Positions 41,043 to 50,284 of a DNA stretch of 64,000 bases are shown here, one piece after another. The stretch comes from JBDXHU01 sp039989475 (GTDB lineage Bacteria; Pseudomonadota; Gammaproteobacteria; Pseudomonadales; Halieaceae), in contig JBDXHU010000012.1 in NCBI GenBank assembly GCA_039989475.1, positions 1-64,000 of the forward strand, in the 5' to 3' direction. The notes beneath the pieces are model-generated. The model ran no database searches. It saw only the letters and a list, made by a program, of their open reading frames with translations, and had not been told where the DNA came from. The position numbers and the translations under genes are program-made. Position 1 is the stretch's first letter, and every line of letters begins with the position of its first letter.

Positions 41043-41090
41043 GGCTTTGCTTGAGCCAGGCTTTGCTTGAGCTGGGCTTTGCTTGAGCTG
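41043..41090 (+). repeat. Three tandem 16-bp repeats between panC and acs
   Basis: GGCTTTGCTTGAGCCA (41043-41058) is followed by two identical copies of GGCTTTGCTTGAGCTG (41059-41074 and 41075-41090). The array begins 12 bp after the panC stop, next to a run of eight or so C residues. Short arrays of this sort vary in copy number between strains. Confidence 0.9.
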
Positions 41091-41168
41091 GCGCAATGAC
41101 AAACCCGGCTTCACACAGCTATTCTTTGCACTATGTTGGCACACTCCATATCCGAGAGCAGGTAGGCT

Positions 41169-43106
41169 ATGTCTGAATTTCCAATACACCCGGTGCCGGC
41201 GGCGCTGAAGAAAACCGCACATATCGATAGCGAGACCTATCACGCGATGTATCAGCGTTCGGTGGAGGATCCCGACGGGTTCTGGGCCGATATGGCGCGC
41301 GAGTTCCTCGATTGGGAGCGGGACTGGGATTCAGTCTGCGAGTACGACTTCCGCAAGGGCGAGACCAGCTGGTTCGCCGGCGGCAAACTCAATGTCAGTG
41401 TGAACTGCATAGACCGCCACTTGCCGGCCCGGGCCGAGCAGACCGCATTTATCTGGGAGGGAGACGACCCCACCCAGGACCAGCACATTAGCTACGCTGA
41501 ACTACACGACCGGGTTTGCCAGTTGGCCAACGGCCTGCGCCAGCGCGGCGTCAAAAGAGGCGACCGGGTGTGTATATACATGCCCATGGTGCCAGAGGCC
41601 GCCTATGCCATGCTGGCCTGTACCCGCATCGGTGCAGTGCACTCGGTAGTGTTTGGCGGGTTTTCGCCAGAGGCCCTCAAGGACCGCATCCTCGACTCCG
41701 ATTGCCAGACCCTGATCACCGCCGACCAGGGTGTACGCGGGGGCAGAACCATCCCGCTCAAGGACAATGCAGATATCGCGCTGGCCCAGTGCCCCAACGT
41801 TCATAGCTGTGTCGTGGTACAGCGCACCGGCGCTGAGATTAACTGGCAGGAAGGCCGTGACGTCTGGTACCAGGAGTTGACCGCAAGCCAGGACAGCAGC
41901 TGCGAGCCAGAGTCGATGGACGCCGAGGACCCCCTGTTCATCCTTTACACCTCAGGCTCCACCGGCAAACCCAAGGGCGTATTGCATACCACCGGTGGCT
42001 ACCTGCTGCAGGCGGCGATGAGCTTCAAGTACAGCTTTGATTATCACGAGGGTGAAATATACTGGTGTACTGCGGACGTCGGCTGGGTCACCGGCCACAC
42101 CTATATCGTCTACGGCCCGCTGGCCAATGGCGCCACCAGTTTGATGTTTGAAGGCGTACCCACCTACCCCGATGCGTCACGCTGCTGGCAGGTCTGTGAC
42201 AAACACCAGGTCAACATTTTCTACACGGCTCCCACCGCTATTCGCGCTTTGCAGGCAGTCGGCGATGAAGCCGTCACCAGCACATCTCGCGCCAGCCTGC
42301 GACTGCTGGGCACGGTTGGTGAACCGATCAACCCGGAAGCCTGGGAATGGTATTACCGGGTGGTAGGCGACTCGCGCTGCCCCATCGTAGACACCTGGTG
42401 GCAAACCGAAACCGGCGGCCACATGATCACCCCGCTGCCGGGAGCCACCGACCTCAAGCCGGGCTCCGCCTGCTGGCCTTTCTTCGGTGTACAACTGGCG
42501 CTGATGGATGAAGAGGCCCGGGAAATTGAAGGCCCCGGGGCTGGTTACCTGGTCATCAAGGCCTCCTGGCCGGGCCAAATCCGCAGTGTCTATGGCGATC
42601 ACCAGCGCATGATCGACACCTACTTTTCCAACTATCCCGGTTACTACTTCACCGGTGATGGCGCCAGTCGCGATGAAGATGGCTACTACTGGATAACCGG
42701 TCGGGTCGACGACGTACTCAACGTATCGGGACACCGCATGGGCACCGCCGAGGTGGAAAGTGCACTGGTGTTACACGACTCCATCGCCGAGGCCGCCGTG
42801 GTGGGCTTCCCCCACGATATCAAGGGACAGGGCATCTATTGCTATGTCACGCCAATGGTAGGTGTCGAGCCCACGGAAGAGCTGCGCAGCGAACTGGTGG
42901 CACTGTGTACCCGGGAGATTGGCGCCATTGCCAAACCTGATGTAATCCAGTGGGCACCCGCCCTGCCGAAAACCCGCTCGGGCAAGATCATGCGCCGTAT
43001 ACTGCGGAAAATTGCCGAGAATGAACTGGACAGCCTCGGCGACACTTCAACCCTGGCAGATCCCGGCGTGGTGGAGCACTTGATTGAAAACCGGGAACGA
43101 CGCTAG
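41169..43106 (+). CDS. acs: Acetyl-CoA synthetase
   Basis: A 645-residue AMP-forming acetate:CoA ligase. The P-loop-like A3 motif is YTSGSTGKPKGVLHTTGGY, WWQTETGGHMITP is the adenylate region, YYFTGDGASRDEDGYYWITGR the A8 hinge, and LPKTRSGKIMRRILRKIA carries the catalytic lysine (about residue 606) whose acetylation turns the enzyme off. It scavenges acetate. It has its own spacer of 138 bp after panC. Its stop overlaps the end of the convergent thioredoxin-fold gene by 4 bp. Confidence 0.97.
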   Translation: MSEFPIHPVPAALKKTAHIDSETYHAMYQRSVEDPDGFWADMAREFLDWERDWDSVCEYDFRKGETSWFAGGKLNVSVNCIDRHLPARAEQTAFIWEGDDPTQDQHISYAELHDRVCQLANGLRQRGVKRGDRVCIYMPMVPEAAYAMLACTRIGAVHSVVFGGFSPEALKDRILDSDCQTLITADQGVRGGRTIPLKDNADIALAQCPNVHSCVVVQRTGAEINWQEGRDVWYQELTASQDSSCEPESMDAEDPLFILYTSGSTGKPKGVLHTTGGYLLQAAMSFKYSFDYHEGEIYWCTADVGWVTGHTYIVYGPLANGATSLMFEGVPTYPDASRCWQVCDKHQVNIFYTAPTAIRALQAVGDEAVTSTSRASLRLLGTVGEPINPEAWEWYYRVVGDSRCPIVDTWWQTETGGHMITPLPGATDLKPGSACWPFFGVQLALMDEEAREIEGPGAGYLVIKASWPGQIRSVYGDHQRMIDTYFSNYPGYYFTGDGASRDEDGYYWITGRVDDVLNVSGHRMGTAEVESALVLHDSIAEAAVVGFPHDIKGQGIYCYVTPMVGVEPTEELRSELVALCTREIGAIAKPDVIQWAPALPKTRSGKIMRRILRKIAENELDSLGDTSTLADPGVVEHLIENRERR

Positions 43107-43720
43107 CTTTCAGCCAGTGAGGCCAGCTTGCTTTCAATCACTGGCAAGCGGTCGTTACCGAAATACATATCATCGCCATTGATATACACGGTGGGGGAGC
43201 CGAAGCCCCCGCGGGCGATTAGCTCGTCGGTATTGGCGCGCAATTGGTCCTTTACATCCTGGTCGGCCAGCCGCGCCAGGAAGGCAGCGCTGTCCATAGC
43301 CAGGGCTTCGACGATCGCCGCCAACACGGGCTCATCACCCACTTCTTCACAGCGCCCCCAATAGGCCTCAAATACGGCCCTTGAATACTCCAGCAGCTTG
43401 CCCTCTTCCTCGGCCACGAAACAGCCGCGCATACACTTGACCGCGTTGACCGGGTGAAAATCGGGCCAGTTGATCTCAATACCGCGCAGGTCCGCCCAGT
43501 CGCGCAGGTCTTTCATCAGGTAGGTCATGCGGCGCCGGTTGCCAAAAAATGCCTCACGCTGGGCATACAGTTCCTGGTTGACCTCGTTAAATACACCGCC
43601 GACGAGAATGGGCCGCCATTCAGGCAGCACCCCGTAACGCTCGGCTAACGGCTGGATACCGGTGAAGGCCAGGTAGGTCCAGGGCGAGGTCAGGTCATAG
43701 AAAAATTCGAGACGTGTCAT
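43103..43720 (-). CDS. DsbA-fold 2-hydroxychromene-2-carboxylate isomerase-like protein
   Basis: A 205-residue thioredoxin-fold protein of the HCCA isomerase/GST-kappa type. It starts with LEFFYDLTSPWTYLAF, where Ser in the DLTSPW motif takes the place of the DsbA CxxC, and has FGSPTVYINGDDMYFGNDRLP near the end, a cis-proline region (SPTV) and the closing WG/FGNDR motif. There is no CxxC, so it is not a disulfide oxidase; glutathione-dependent isomerisation of an aromatic intermediate is the usual role, but the substrate is unknown. It overlaps the upstream SDR gene by 4 bp. Confidence 0.85.
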   Translation of the reverse strand: MTRLEFFYDLTSPWTYLAFTGIQPLAERYGVLPEWRPILVGGVFNEVNQELYAQREAFFGNRRRMTYLMKDLRDWADLRGIEINWPDFHPVNAVKCMRGCFVAEEEGKLLEYSRAVFEAYWGRCEEVGDEPVLAAIVEALAMDSAAFLARLADQDVKDQLRANTDELIARGGFGSPTVYINGDDMYFGNDRLPVIESKLASLAES

Positions 43721-44493
43721 GCGGTCGGCATCCCCGGCATGCGCATGCCTGCGGCCCAGCCGCCGTCGGCCAGGAATTCACCGCCTGTGCTGTAACTGGC
43801 CTCGTCGGTGGCCAGGAACAGGTTTACGTAGGCCACCTCCTCGGGCCGACCAACCCGGGGGATGGGGAAGTCGGCATAGACCCCCTCGCTCATTTCCTGC
43901 TCGCTGATACCGGTGTTGGCGCCACCCATATCTGTGAAGATGCCGCCCGGGTGCACGCTATTGACGCGGATGCCGTACTGCCCCAGTTCGATGGCCGCAT
44001 TCTTGGTCAACCCGCGCACCGCCCACTTGGTGGAGGAATAGGCCGCCAACCCGGCCTTGGACTGCATGCCATCGACGGAGGAAACGTTAATGATGGAACC
44101 ACCGCCGGCCGCCTTCATTGGCTCGACCACAGAGCGAATACCCATAAATGTGCCCAGCTGATTAACCTGTACCACCCGCATGAAATCCTCAGGGCTGGTA
44201 TCGGTAATCGACGCCAGCAGCAACATGCCGGCATTGTTGACCAGCACATTGAGTGGCCCCAGCGACTGGGCCAGGCTTACGGCCCGTGTCCAGTCCGCCT
44301 CCTGGCTGACATCCATACGCAGGAAGACAGCCGCTTCACCGAGCTCTTCTGCCAGTGCCTGGCCCTCAGCCTCCAGCAGGTCACCTATTACCACTCGCGC
44401 GCCCTCGCGCACAAACAAGCGCACGGTTGACTCACCCATTCCCCGGGCTCCGCCGGTCACTATCGCTACTTTTCCGTCCAAACGACCCATCAC
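43717..44493 (-). CDS. Short-chain dehydrogenase/reductase
   Basis: A classical SDR of 258 residues: VTGGARGMGES (TGxxxGxG cofactor motif), DVSQE (adenine ring), VNNAGM (NNAG), SSVDG (catalytic Ser) and YSSTKWA (YxxxK). The pattern GRLDGKVAIVTGG resembles the 3-alpha-(20-beta)-hydroxysteroid dehydrogenase type, but substrate cannot be fixed. Its stop overlaps the start of the HCCA-isomerase-like gene (ATGA), giving a two-gene operon. It is divergent from a second SDR at 44589. Confidence 0.9.
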   Translation of the reverse strand: MMGRLDGKVAIVTGGARGMGESTVRLFVREGARVVIGDLLEAEGQALAEELGEAAVFLRMDVSQEADWTRAVSLAQSLGPLNVLVNNAGMLLLASITDTSPEDFMRVVQVNQLGTFMGIRSVVEPMKAAGGGSIINVSSVDGMQSKAGLAAYSSTKWAVRGLTKNAAIELGQYGIRVNSVHPGGIFTDMGGANTGISEQEMSEGVYADFPIPRVGRPEEVAYVNLFLATDEASYSTGGEFLADGGWAAGMRMPGMPTA

Positions 44494-44588
44494 TACACCC
44501 CTGCTTGCAAACCGGAACGATTCCGTTGAAAATCCGTCAACTTATCCGGTTTTTCACTCTAATCATAAATCAGCAGGAGAGCATACGC

Positions 44589-45341
44589 ATGTCCGATCTG
44601 ACAGGCAAAGTCGCCGTGGTACTGGGCGCATCTGGTGAAAAGAACTTTGGTTCCGAGATTGCACGCCGCTTCGCAAAAGCCGGCGCCAAAGTGGTTGTTG
44701 CCGCACGGCGCCTGGAGGCACTGCAGGCACTGGCCAAGGAAATAGACGGTTTGGCGGTGGCCTGCGATATCACCGATGAGGCACAGCTGGAAAACCTGTT
44801 CGCGGCAGCCACCGAAAAGTACGGTCGGGTTGACGTGGCAGTGAATTCCAGCGGCATCCACGCGCACGGAACGATAGCCGAACTAAGCCACGACACCATC
44901 GCTCCTACCCTGGAGGTCAGCTTTATCGGCTCCCTGCTGTTTTTCAAGCACGCCGCTGCAGCCATGCCTGAGGGCGGCTCGGTAATGACCGTGTCATCGC
45001 TGACCGCTCGCCTGCCGGGAGCGGGTTACGCGGTCTACGCCGGCGCCCGGGCCGGAATTGATTACGCGGTCAAGGTCGCCGCAGTCGAGTACGGCGCCCA
45101 GGGTGTGCGCTTCAACTCCATCGCAGCGGGCCTGATAGAAACCGATATGACCGCTGCCATCCTGGAAATGCCAGGCCTGGTTGAAGGCTTCATCAGCGCC
45201 ATTCCGGTTGGACGCATGGGCACCGTGGAAGACATGGCTGAGACCGCCCTGTGGCTGGCCGACGACACCACCTCCGGCTTTATCAATGGCCACGTCATCG
45301 ACCTCGCTGGTGGCCAGCAAATGGGTCGCCTGCCTGGTTAA
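44589..45341 (+). CDS. SDR-family protein with YxxxR in place of YxxxK
   Basis: A 250-residue SDR. The cofactor loop VVLGASGEKNFGSEIARRF is extended relative to the classical TGxxxGxG, NNAG is replaced by VNSSG, and the active-site segment reads SSLTARLPGAGYAVYAGARAG, so the catalytic YxxxK appears as Y-A-G-A-R. The ATG at 44589 follows CAGGAG by 8 bp. The Lys to Arg change could alter or abolish classical chemistry. Function is unknown. It is divergent from the SDR at 43717 and convergent with the PQQ dehydrogenase. Confidence 0.85.
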   Translation: MSDLTGKVAVVLGASGEKNFGSEIARRFAKAGAKVVVAARRLEALQALAKEIDGLAVACDITDEAQLENLFAAATEKYGRVDVAVNSSGIHAHGTIAELSHDTIAPTLEVSFIGSLLFFKHAAAAMPEGGSVMTVSSLTARLPGAGYAVYAGARAGIDYAVKVAAVEYGAQGVRFNSIAAGLIETDMTAAILEMPGLVEGFISAIPVGRMGTVEDMAETALWLADDTTSGFINGHVIDLAGGQQMGRLPG

Positions 45342-45365
45342 GCACTGATTGCAGCGCAGCGGGTT

Positions 45366-47531
45366 TTATTCCCCCGCTGCCATGCCTTCACGCACTCCCT
45401 TGCCGCGCCAGGCCTGCTGAATAATATACGCGCGGATGGCCTCGCTTTGCTCTTCGGTCAGATGTTTGCCAAAGCTGGCCATGCCATTCTTGGCCAGCAG
45501 GCCTTCCCGCACCACGGAATTCCAACCCCTGGGATCATGTATCCAGGCCGAGCCGCGCAAGTCGGGAATAATCAAACCAGAAACAGCATTCAAACCGTGA
45601 CAACCCATACAGGTATCCTGGTAGAGGCCGAAGCCCTCGCGCTCTGTAGCCGCATCAGCGGTCCGCTTGGGCGGATTGAACACCACGCTGGGTCGCCAGT
45701 CGACCTCTGGCAGTTTGCCATCAGCGCCCAGCTTGAAGGTGAGCACACGGCTGACATTGGGCATGCTTTCGGCCTGCACATATTCGCCGAATACCAGCGC
45801 ATAGGCACCGCCCCACCCCACGTTAACCGAGACATACTGTTCGCCATCGATTTCATAGGTCATGGCAGGTGCCACCACGCCGGTCTGGGTCGGAAACTCC
45901 CACAGTCGCTTGCCCTTATCCGCGGTGAACGCCACGAACTTGCCATCCGCAGTACCCTGGAACAAAAGATTGCCGGCAGTAGTCAGAATGCCACCGTTCC
46001 AGGGACCATTGTGTTCTACCCGCCAGGCCTCCTGCTGGGTGCTCGGGTCCCAGGCCAACAGACGCCCCTGCATCATGGGCCTGAGCGCATCGCGCTCCGC
46101 CTGGGCGTCAGGCAGACTGCCGAGGATGCCATCAGTACCGGTATTGTAGGTACCCGGCCGGTACACGAAGTTCTCTGGTTGGGCATAGTTGGCGGCGAAA
46201 TCCAGCACCGGGATATAGACCAGGCCGGTATCGGGGCTGTAGGACATGGGGTGCCAGTTGTGACCGCCGAGGTAGGACGGCACGGTCAGGTAGGGTGAAT
46301 CCAGGTAACGCGCGCCCTCAACTTCCACCGGGCGTCCGGTCTCCATATCGACGTGGGTGGCCCAGTTGATATTGATGTAGTTATTGGCGCTGAGCAAGGT
46401 TCCGTCAGCACGGTCGATCACATAGAAAAAACCATTCTTCGGCGCCTGCATCAGCACCTTGCGGGTCTTACCGTCGAGCTCCATGTCAGCCAGGATAATA
46501 TGCTGTGCAGCCGTGTAATCCCAACTCTCGCCCGGTGTGGTCTGGTAGTGCCAGACGTACTCACCAGTATCCGGTCGCACCGCCACAATAGACGACAGGA
46601 ACAGGTTATCACCGCCACCGGGGGAGCGAATCTCACGATTCCAGGGAGTACCGTTACCCACGCCGAAATAGAGCAGGTCCAGCTCCGGGTCGTAGGCCAT
46701 GGAATCCCAAACGGTGCCGCCGCCACCGCCAATCTCATACCAGTTGCCGTTCCAGGTCTCCGCGGCCATCTTCATGGCATCGTTTTCAAACCCCAGTTTG
46801 GGGTCACCGGGCACCGTATAGAAGCGCCACAGCATCTCACCGCTATCAGCAGCATAGGCACTGATAAAACCGCGCACGCCGTACTCGGCGCCGCCGTTGC
46901 CAATCAGCACCTTGCCATCGATAACCCGCGGCGCGCCGGTAATGGTATAGGGCAGTTCAACGTCGACAGTGGCGACTTCCCAGTTGACCTTGCCGCTAGC
47001 GGCATCCAGCGCCACCAGCCGGCCATCAAACGCGCCGACAAATACCTGGCCATCCCACACAGCCACGCCGCGGTTAACCGGGCCGCAACAGCCATGACGC
47101 ACCTTGTCCCTGGCCACAGCGGGGTCATAGGTCCAGAGTTTCTCTCCCGTACGGGCGTCCAGGGCGTGGACGATGCTCCAGGAAGAGGAGGCATACATCA
47201 CGCCATCGACCACGATGGAGGTGGCTTCGATTCCGCGCCCGGTGTTGAAGTCGAAACTCCAGGCCAGCCCCAGCTTGTCGACTGATTCAGTATTCACTTG
47301 CTGCAGCGGACTGTAGCGCTGCTCGCTGTAGGTACGGCCGTGGGACATCCAGTTTGAAGGCTCGGCTTCAGCCGCCAACAGGCGCCTGGCATCCACAGCC
47401 GCCGCCATGGGGGCCGAAGTCGGTTCACTCTCAGGAGCCGTGGCCACGGGTTCAGTTTGCTTGCTACAGGCGGCTATCGTCAGCAGGGAGGACAGTAGCG
47501 CAATGCGCCAGGGCGAAATTTTATAAGACAT
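45366..47531 (-). CDS. PQQ-dependent quinohemoprotein alcohol dehydrogenase, lipoprotein form
   Basis: A 721-residue quinohemoprotein. The N-terminus ends in a lipobox (LLTIAAC, Cys at about 22), so it is likely anchored to a membrane, facing the periplasm. The eight-bladed propeller shows the vicinal-cysteine site (HGCCGPVNRG) and tryptophan-docking segments, and the catalytic Asp region is PGESWDYTAAQ. Thr at the position two after the catalytic Asp, instead of Asp, indicates the calcium rather than the lanthanide type. A cytochrome c domain with CMGCH is at the C-terminus. It oxidises alcohols or aldehydes; the substrate is unknown. No PQQ synthesis genes are in the window. Confidence 0.92.
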   Translation of the reverse strand: MSYKISPWRIALLSSLLTIAACSKQTEPVATAPESEPTSAPMAAAVDARRLLAAEAEPSNWMSHGRTYSEQRYSPLQQVNTESVDKLGLAWSFDFNTGRGIEATSIVVDGVMYASSSWSIVHALDARTGEKLWTYDPAVARDKVRHGCCGPVNRGVAVWDGQVFVGAFDGRLVALDAASGKVNWEVATVDVELPYTITGAPRVIDGKVLIGNGGAEYGVRGFISAYAADSGEMLWRFYTVPGDPKLGFENDAMKMAAETWNGNWYEIGGGGGTVWDSMAYDPELDLLYFGVGNGTPWNREIRSPGGGDNLFLSSIVAVRPDTGEYVWHYQTTPGESWDYTAAQHIILADMELDGKTRKVLMQAPKNGFFYVIDRADGTLLSANNYININWATHVDMETGRPVEVEGARYLDSPYLTVPSYLGGHNWHPMSYSPDTGLVYIPVLDFAANYAQPENFVYRPGTYNTGTDGILGSLPDAQAERDALRPMMQGRLLAWDPSTQQEAWRVEHNGPWNGGILTTAGNLLFQGTADGKFVAFTADKGKRLWEFPTQTGVVAPAMTYEIDGEQYVSVNVGWGGAYALVFGEYVQAESMPNVSRVLTFKLGADGKLPEVDWRPSVVFNPPKRTADAATEREGFGLYQDTCMGCHGLNAVSGLIIPDLRGSAWIHDPRGWNSVVREGLLAKNGMASFGKHLTEEQSEAIRAYIIQQAWRGKGVREGMAAGE

Positions 47532-47664
47532 TATGTTATCGCTCGCGGTGATTTATCGTTGTGGGGCGTACTACAAGGGTGCAGCCCTAATAATAGCCAG
47601 CGCGGGCGGCTATCGCCAGCCGCCCGGTTCCTCGAATTGACGCAAGCCACAGTATAAACAGGCA

Positions 47665-47692
47665 CAAAAAAGGGGGCCAATGGCCCCCTCAG
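47665..47692 (-). terminator. Rho-independent terminator of pnp
   Basis: On the minus strand, GAGGGGGCC-ATT-GGCCCCCTTTTTTG lies 15 bp after the pnp stop: a GC-rich 7-bp or longer stem followed by six T residues. It closes the rpsO-pnp transcription unit. Confidence 0.9.
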
Positions 47693-47706
47693 GTCAGCAA
47701 GCTGCT

Positions 47707-49854
47707 TTATTCTGCGGCTTGCTGCATTTCCTCTTCAGCGGCAGCAGACTGGGCATTATCGGCAGCGTCTGCCGCAGCCTCCTTCATGCTCAGCTTGATA
47801 CGACCACGCTGATCAACGTCCAGTACCTTGACCTGTACTTCCTGACCTTCGCTAATGTAGTCGGTCACATTCTCAACTCGCTCTTCAGCGATCTGGGAAA
47901 TGTGAACCAGGCCATCTTTGCCGGGCAGGATAGTAACGAAAGCACCGAAATCAACGATACGGGCCACAACACCGGTGTAGGTCTCTCCCACTTCCGCTTC
48001 TGCCGTGATCTCTTCAACCATGGCAACTGCAGCATCGCGAGAGGCCTGGTCCTGACCAAAGATTTTCACGGTTCCATCATCATCGATGTCGACGGTAGCT
48101 CCCGTCTGCTCGGTGATACCACGGATGGTAGCGCCACCCTTACCGATGATGTCGCGAATCTTGTCAGAATCAACCTTGAGGATAACCATGCTCGGCGCGT
48201 TGGCGTTAACCTGAACACGAGCTTCCGAGATCACTTCATTCATCTGGCCGAGGATGTGCAGGCGTGCTTCCAGTGCCTGCTCCAGGGCAATCTCCATGAT
48301 CTGCTCATTGATACCTTCAATCTTGATATCCATCTGCAGGGCAGTAACGCCTTCAGCTGTACCGGCGACCTTGAAGTCCATGTCGCCCAGGTGATCTTCA
48401 TCACCCAGGATATCGGTCAGGACCGCGAACTGCTCGCCTTCCTTGACCAGGCCCATGGCAATACCAGCAACCGGTGCTGACAGCGGTACGCCAGCAGCCA
48501 TCATGGCGAGGCTACCCACACAGACTGAGGCCATCGAGCTGGAACCGTTAGATTCGGTGATTTCAGAGACTACACGGGTGGTGTAAGGCCAGCTTTCTTC
48601 ACCCGGCAGTACTGCCGTGAGGCCGCGGCGCGCCAGGCGACCGTGACCGATCTCGCGACGATTGGTAAAGCCGATACGACCAGCCTCGCCCACTGAGTAG
48701 GGAGGGAAGTTGTAGTGCAGCATGAACGGGTCACGACGCTCGCCGTGCAGTGCGTCGATGATCTGCGCGTCGCGGGTAGAACCCAGCGTCACCGCACCGA
48801 TGGCCTGAGTCTCGCCACGGGTAAACAGGGCGGAGCCGTGGGCCTTGGGCAACACGTCAATTTCACAGGCAATGGCACGCACGGTACGCGTATCGCGGCC
48901 ATCAATGCGTGGCTCACCGTCGATAATGCGCTTGCGCACAAGTGTCTTTTCGACGTGCTTGAAAATGTCCTTCACATCGTCAGATGAGGGCGCGCCCTCG
49001 GCGTCGGTGCAGAGCTCAGCAACCACCTGGCCCTTGAGCTCACTAACGCGAGCATAACGCTCCGCCTTGTCGGTAATGAGATAGGCATCGCCCAGAGCAG
49101 CACCAATACTGGCTTCAACCTGACCCAGCAAGGCCTGGTCGATGGCAGCGGCTTCCCACTCCCAGACCGGCTTGCCAACTTCGGCGGCCAGTTCCCGGAT
49201 CGTCTGGATAACAGTCTGCATTTCCTGGTGAGCGAACAATACCGCACCCAGCATCTGGTCTTCGCTCAGCTCTTTCGCCTGTGACTCAACCATCAGTACC
49301 GCATCGGCGGTACCCGCTACGATCATGTCCAGCTTGCTGTCGGCCAGTTGCTCATAGGTCGGGTTCAGCATGTATCCGCCAGCTTCGGAGAAGCCGACGC
49401 GGGCGCCACCGATAGGACCGTTAAACGGTACACCGGAAATTGCCAGGGCAGCGGAGGTACCGATCATTGCCGGAATATCGGGATCGATGTGCTTGTCTGC
49501 CGACATGACCGTACAGACCACCTGGACTTCGTTCATGAAGCCGTTGGGGAACAACGGACGGATCGGGCGATCGATCAAACGTGAAGTCAGGGTCTCTTTT
49601 TCCGACGGACGCGCTTCACGCTTGAAGAAGCCACCGGGAATTTTGCCGACAGCGTAGGTTTTTTCAATATAGTGCACACCCAGCGGGAAGAAAGGCTGGC
49701 CCGGCTTGGCGGTTTTTTCTGCAACCACGGTGCACAATACTGAGGTGTTTTCTACGGTTACCAGGACAGAACCGGTGGCCTGTCTGGCGATGCGACCCGT
49801 TTCCAGAGTGACCGTCTGGTCACCGTACTTGAAAGTTTTTGTTACGGGATTCAT
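47707..49854 (-). CDS. pnp: Polyribonucleotide nucleotidyltransferase
   Basis: A 715-residue phosphorolytic 3' exoribonuclease and degradosome part. Two RNase PH domains are present (catalytic one with GSSSMASVCVGSLAMMAAG and GLVKEG), then a KH domain (VDSDKIRDIIGKGGATIRGI) and an S1 domain (GETYTGVVARIVDFGAFVTILPGKDGLVHISQ). The acidic tail is short. GGAG precedes the ATG. It follows rpsO, separated by a hairpin that probably works as a partial terminator as in E. coli. Confidence 0.97.
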   Translation of the reverse strand: MNPVTKTFKYGDQTVTLETGRIARQATGSVLVTVENTSVLCTVVAEKTAKPGQPFFPLGVHYIEKTYAVGKIPGGFFKREARPSEKETLTSRLIDRPIRPLFPNGFMNEVQVVCTVMSADKHIDPDIPAMIGTSAALAISGVPFNGPIGGARVGFSEAGGYMLNPTYEQLADSKLDMIVAGTADAVLMVESQAKELSEDQMLGAVLFAHQEMQTVIQTIRELAAEVGKPVWEWEAAAIDQALLGQVEASIGAALGDAYLITDKAERYARVSELKGQVVAELCTDAEGAPSSDDVKDIFKHVEKTLVRKRIIDGEPRIDGRDTRTVRAIACEIDVLPKAHGSALFTRGETQAIGAVTLGSTRDAQIIDALHGERRDPFMLHYNFPPYSVGEAGRIGFTNRREIGHGRLARRGLTAVLPGEESWPYTTRVVSEITESNGSSSMASVCVGSLAMMAAGVPLSAPVAGIAMGLVKEGEQFAVLTDILGDEDHLGDMDFKVAGTAEGVTALQMDIKIEGINEQIMEIALEQALEARLHILGQMNEVISEARVQVNANAPSMVILKVDSDKIRDIIGKGGATIRGITEQTGATVDIDDDGTVKIFGQDQASRDAAVAMVEEITAEAEVGETYTGVVARIVDFGAFVTILPGKDGLVHISQIAEERVENVTDYISEGQEVQVKVLDVDQRGRIKLSMKEAAADAADNAQSAAAEEEMQQAAE

Positions 49855-49875
49855 TTATTTCTCCAATTCCAATAC

Positions 49876-49900
49876 AGAAACCGCAAGCCCTTGCTTGCGG
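49876..49900 (-). terminator. rpsO-pnp intergenic hairpin/terminator
   Basis: On the minus strand CCGCAAGC and GCTTGCGG form a strong stem (49881-49900) followed by TTTCT. Placed between rpsO and pnp, it matches the position of the partial terminator that sets the rpsO:pnp ratio in E. coli. The T-tract is short, so read-through is expected. Confidence 0.7.
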
Positions 49901-49911
49901 TATCCAAATAG

Positions 49912-50181
49912 TTAGCGACGCAGACCCAGACGCTTGATCAAATTGCTGTAGCGTTCACTGTCCTTGCGCTTGAGGTAATCCAACAGTTTGCGGCGCTGGT
50001 TGACCATACGGATCAGTCCGCGACGCGAGTGGTGATCGTGCTTGTGAGACGAAAAATGTCCCTGCAGCTGTTCAATATTGGCTGTCAGCAGGGCTACCTG
50101 TACCTCGGGAGAGCCGGTATCACCGTTGCCCTGTTGGTACTCTTTTACAATCTCAGCTTTGTCGTTTGCACTCAGTGCCAT
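49912..50181 (-). CDS. rpsO: 30S ribosomal protein S15
   Basis: The 89-residue S15: MALSANDKAEIVKEYQQGNGDTGSPEVQVALLT, KHDHHSRRGLIRMVNQRRKLLDYL, ending LIKRLGLRR, all standard. It binds the central domain of 16S rRNA. The ATG at 50181 with GAGGA upstream is the family start; an in-frame ATG 18 bp earlier is not. In E. coli S15 represses its own translation; no regulatory pseudoknot was checked here. Confidence 0.99.
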   Translation of the reverse strand: MALSANDKAEIVKEYQQGNGDTGSPEVQVALLTANIEQLQGHFSSHKHDHHSRRGLIRMVNQRRKLLDYLKRKDSERYSNLIKRLGLRR

Positions 50182-50284
50182 AATAAAGTCCTCTATCAAT
50201 ATGCCAGGGGTGAACTATGTCACCCGATTAATAAAAAGAGCCTGCCCGTGCATATTTACAGACAGGTTCACACCAATGACCCAG

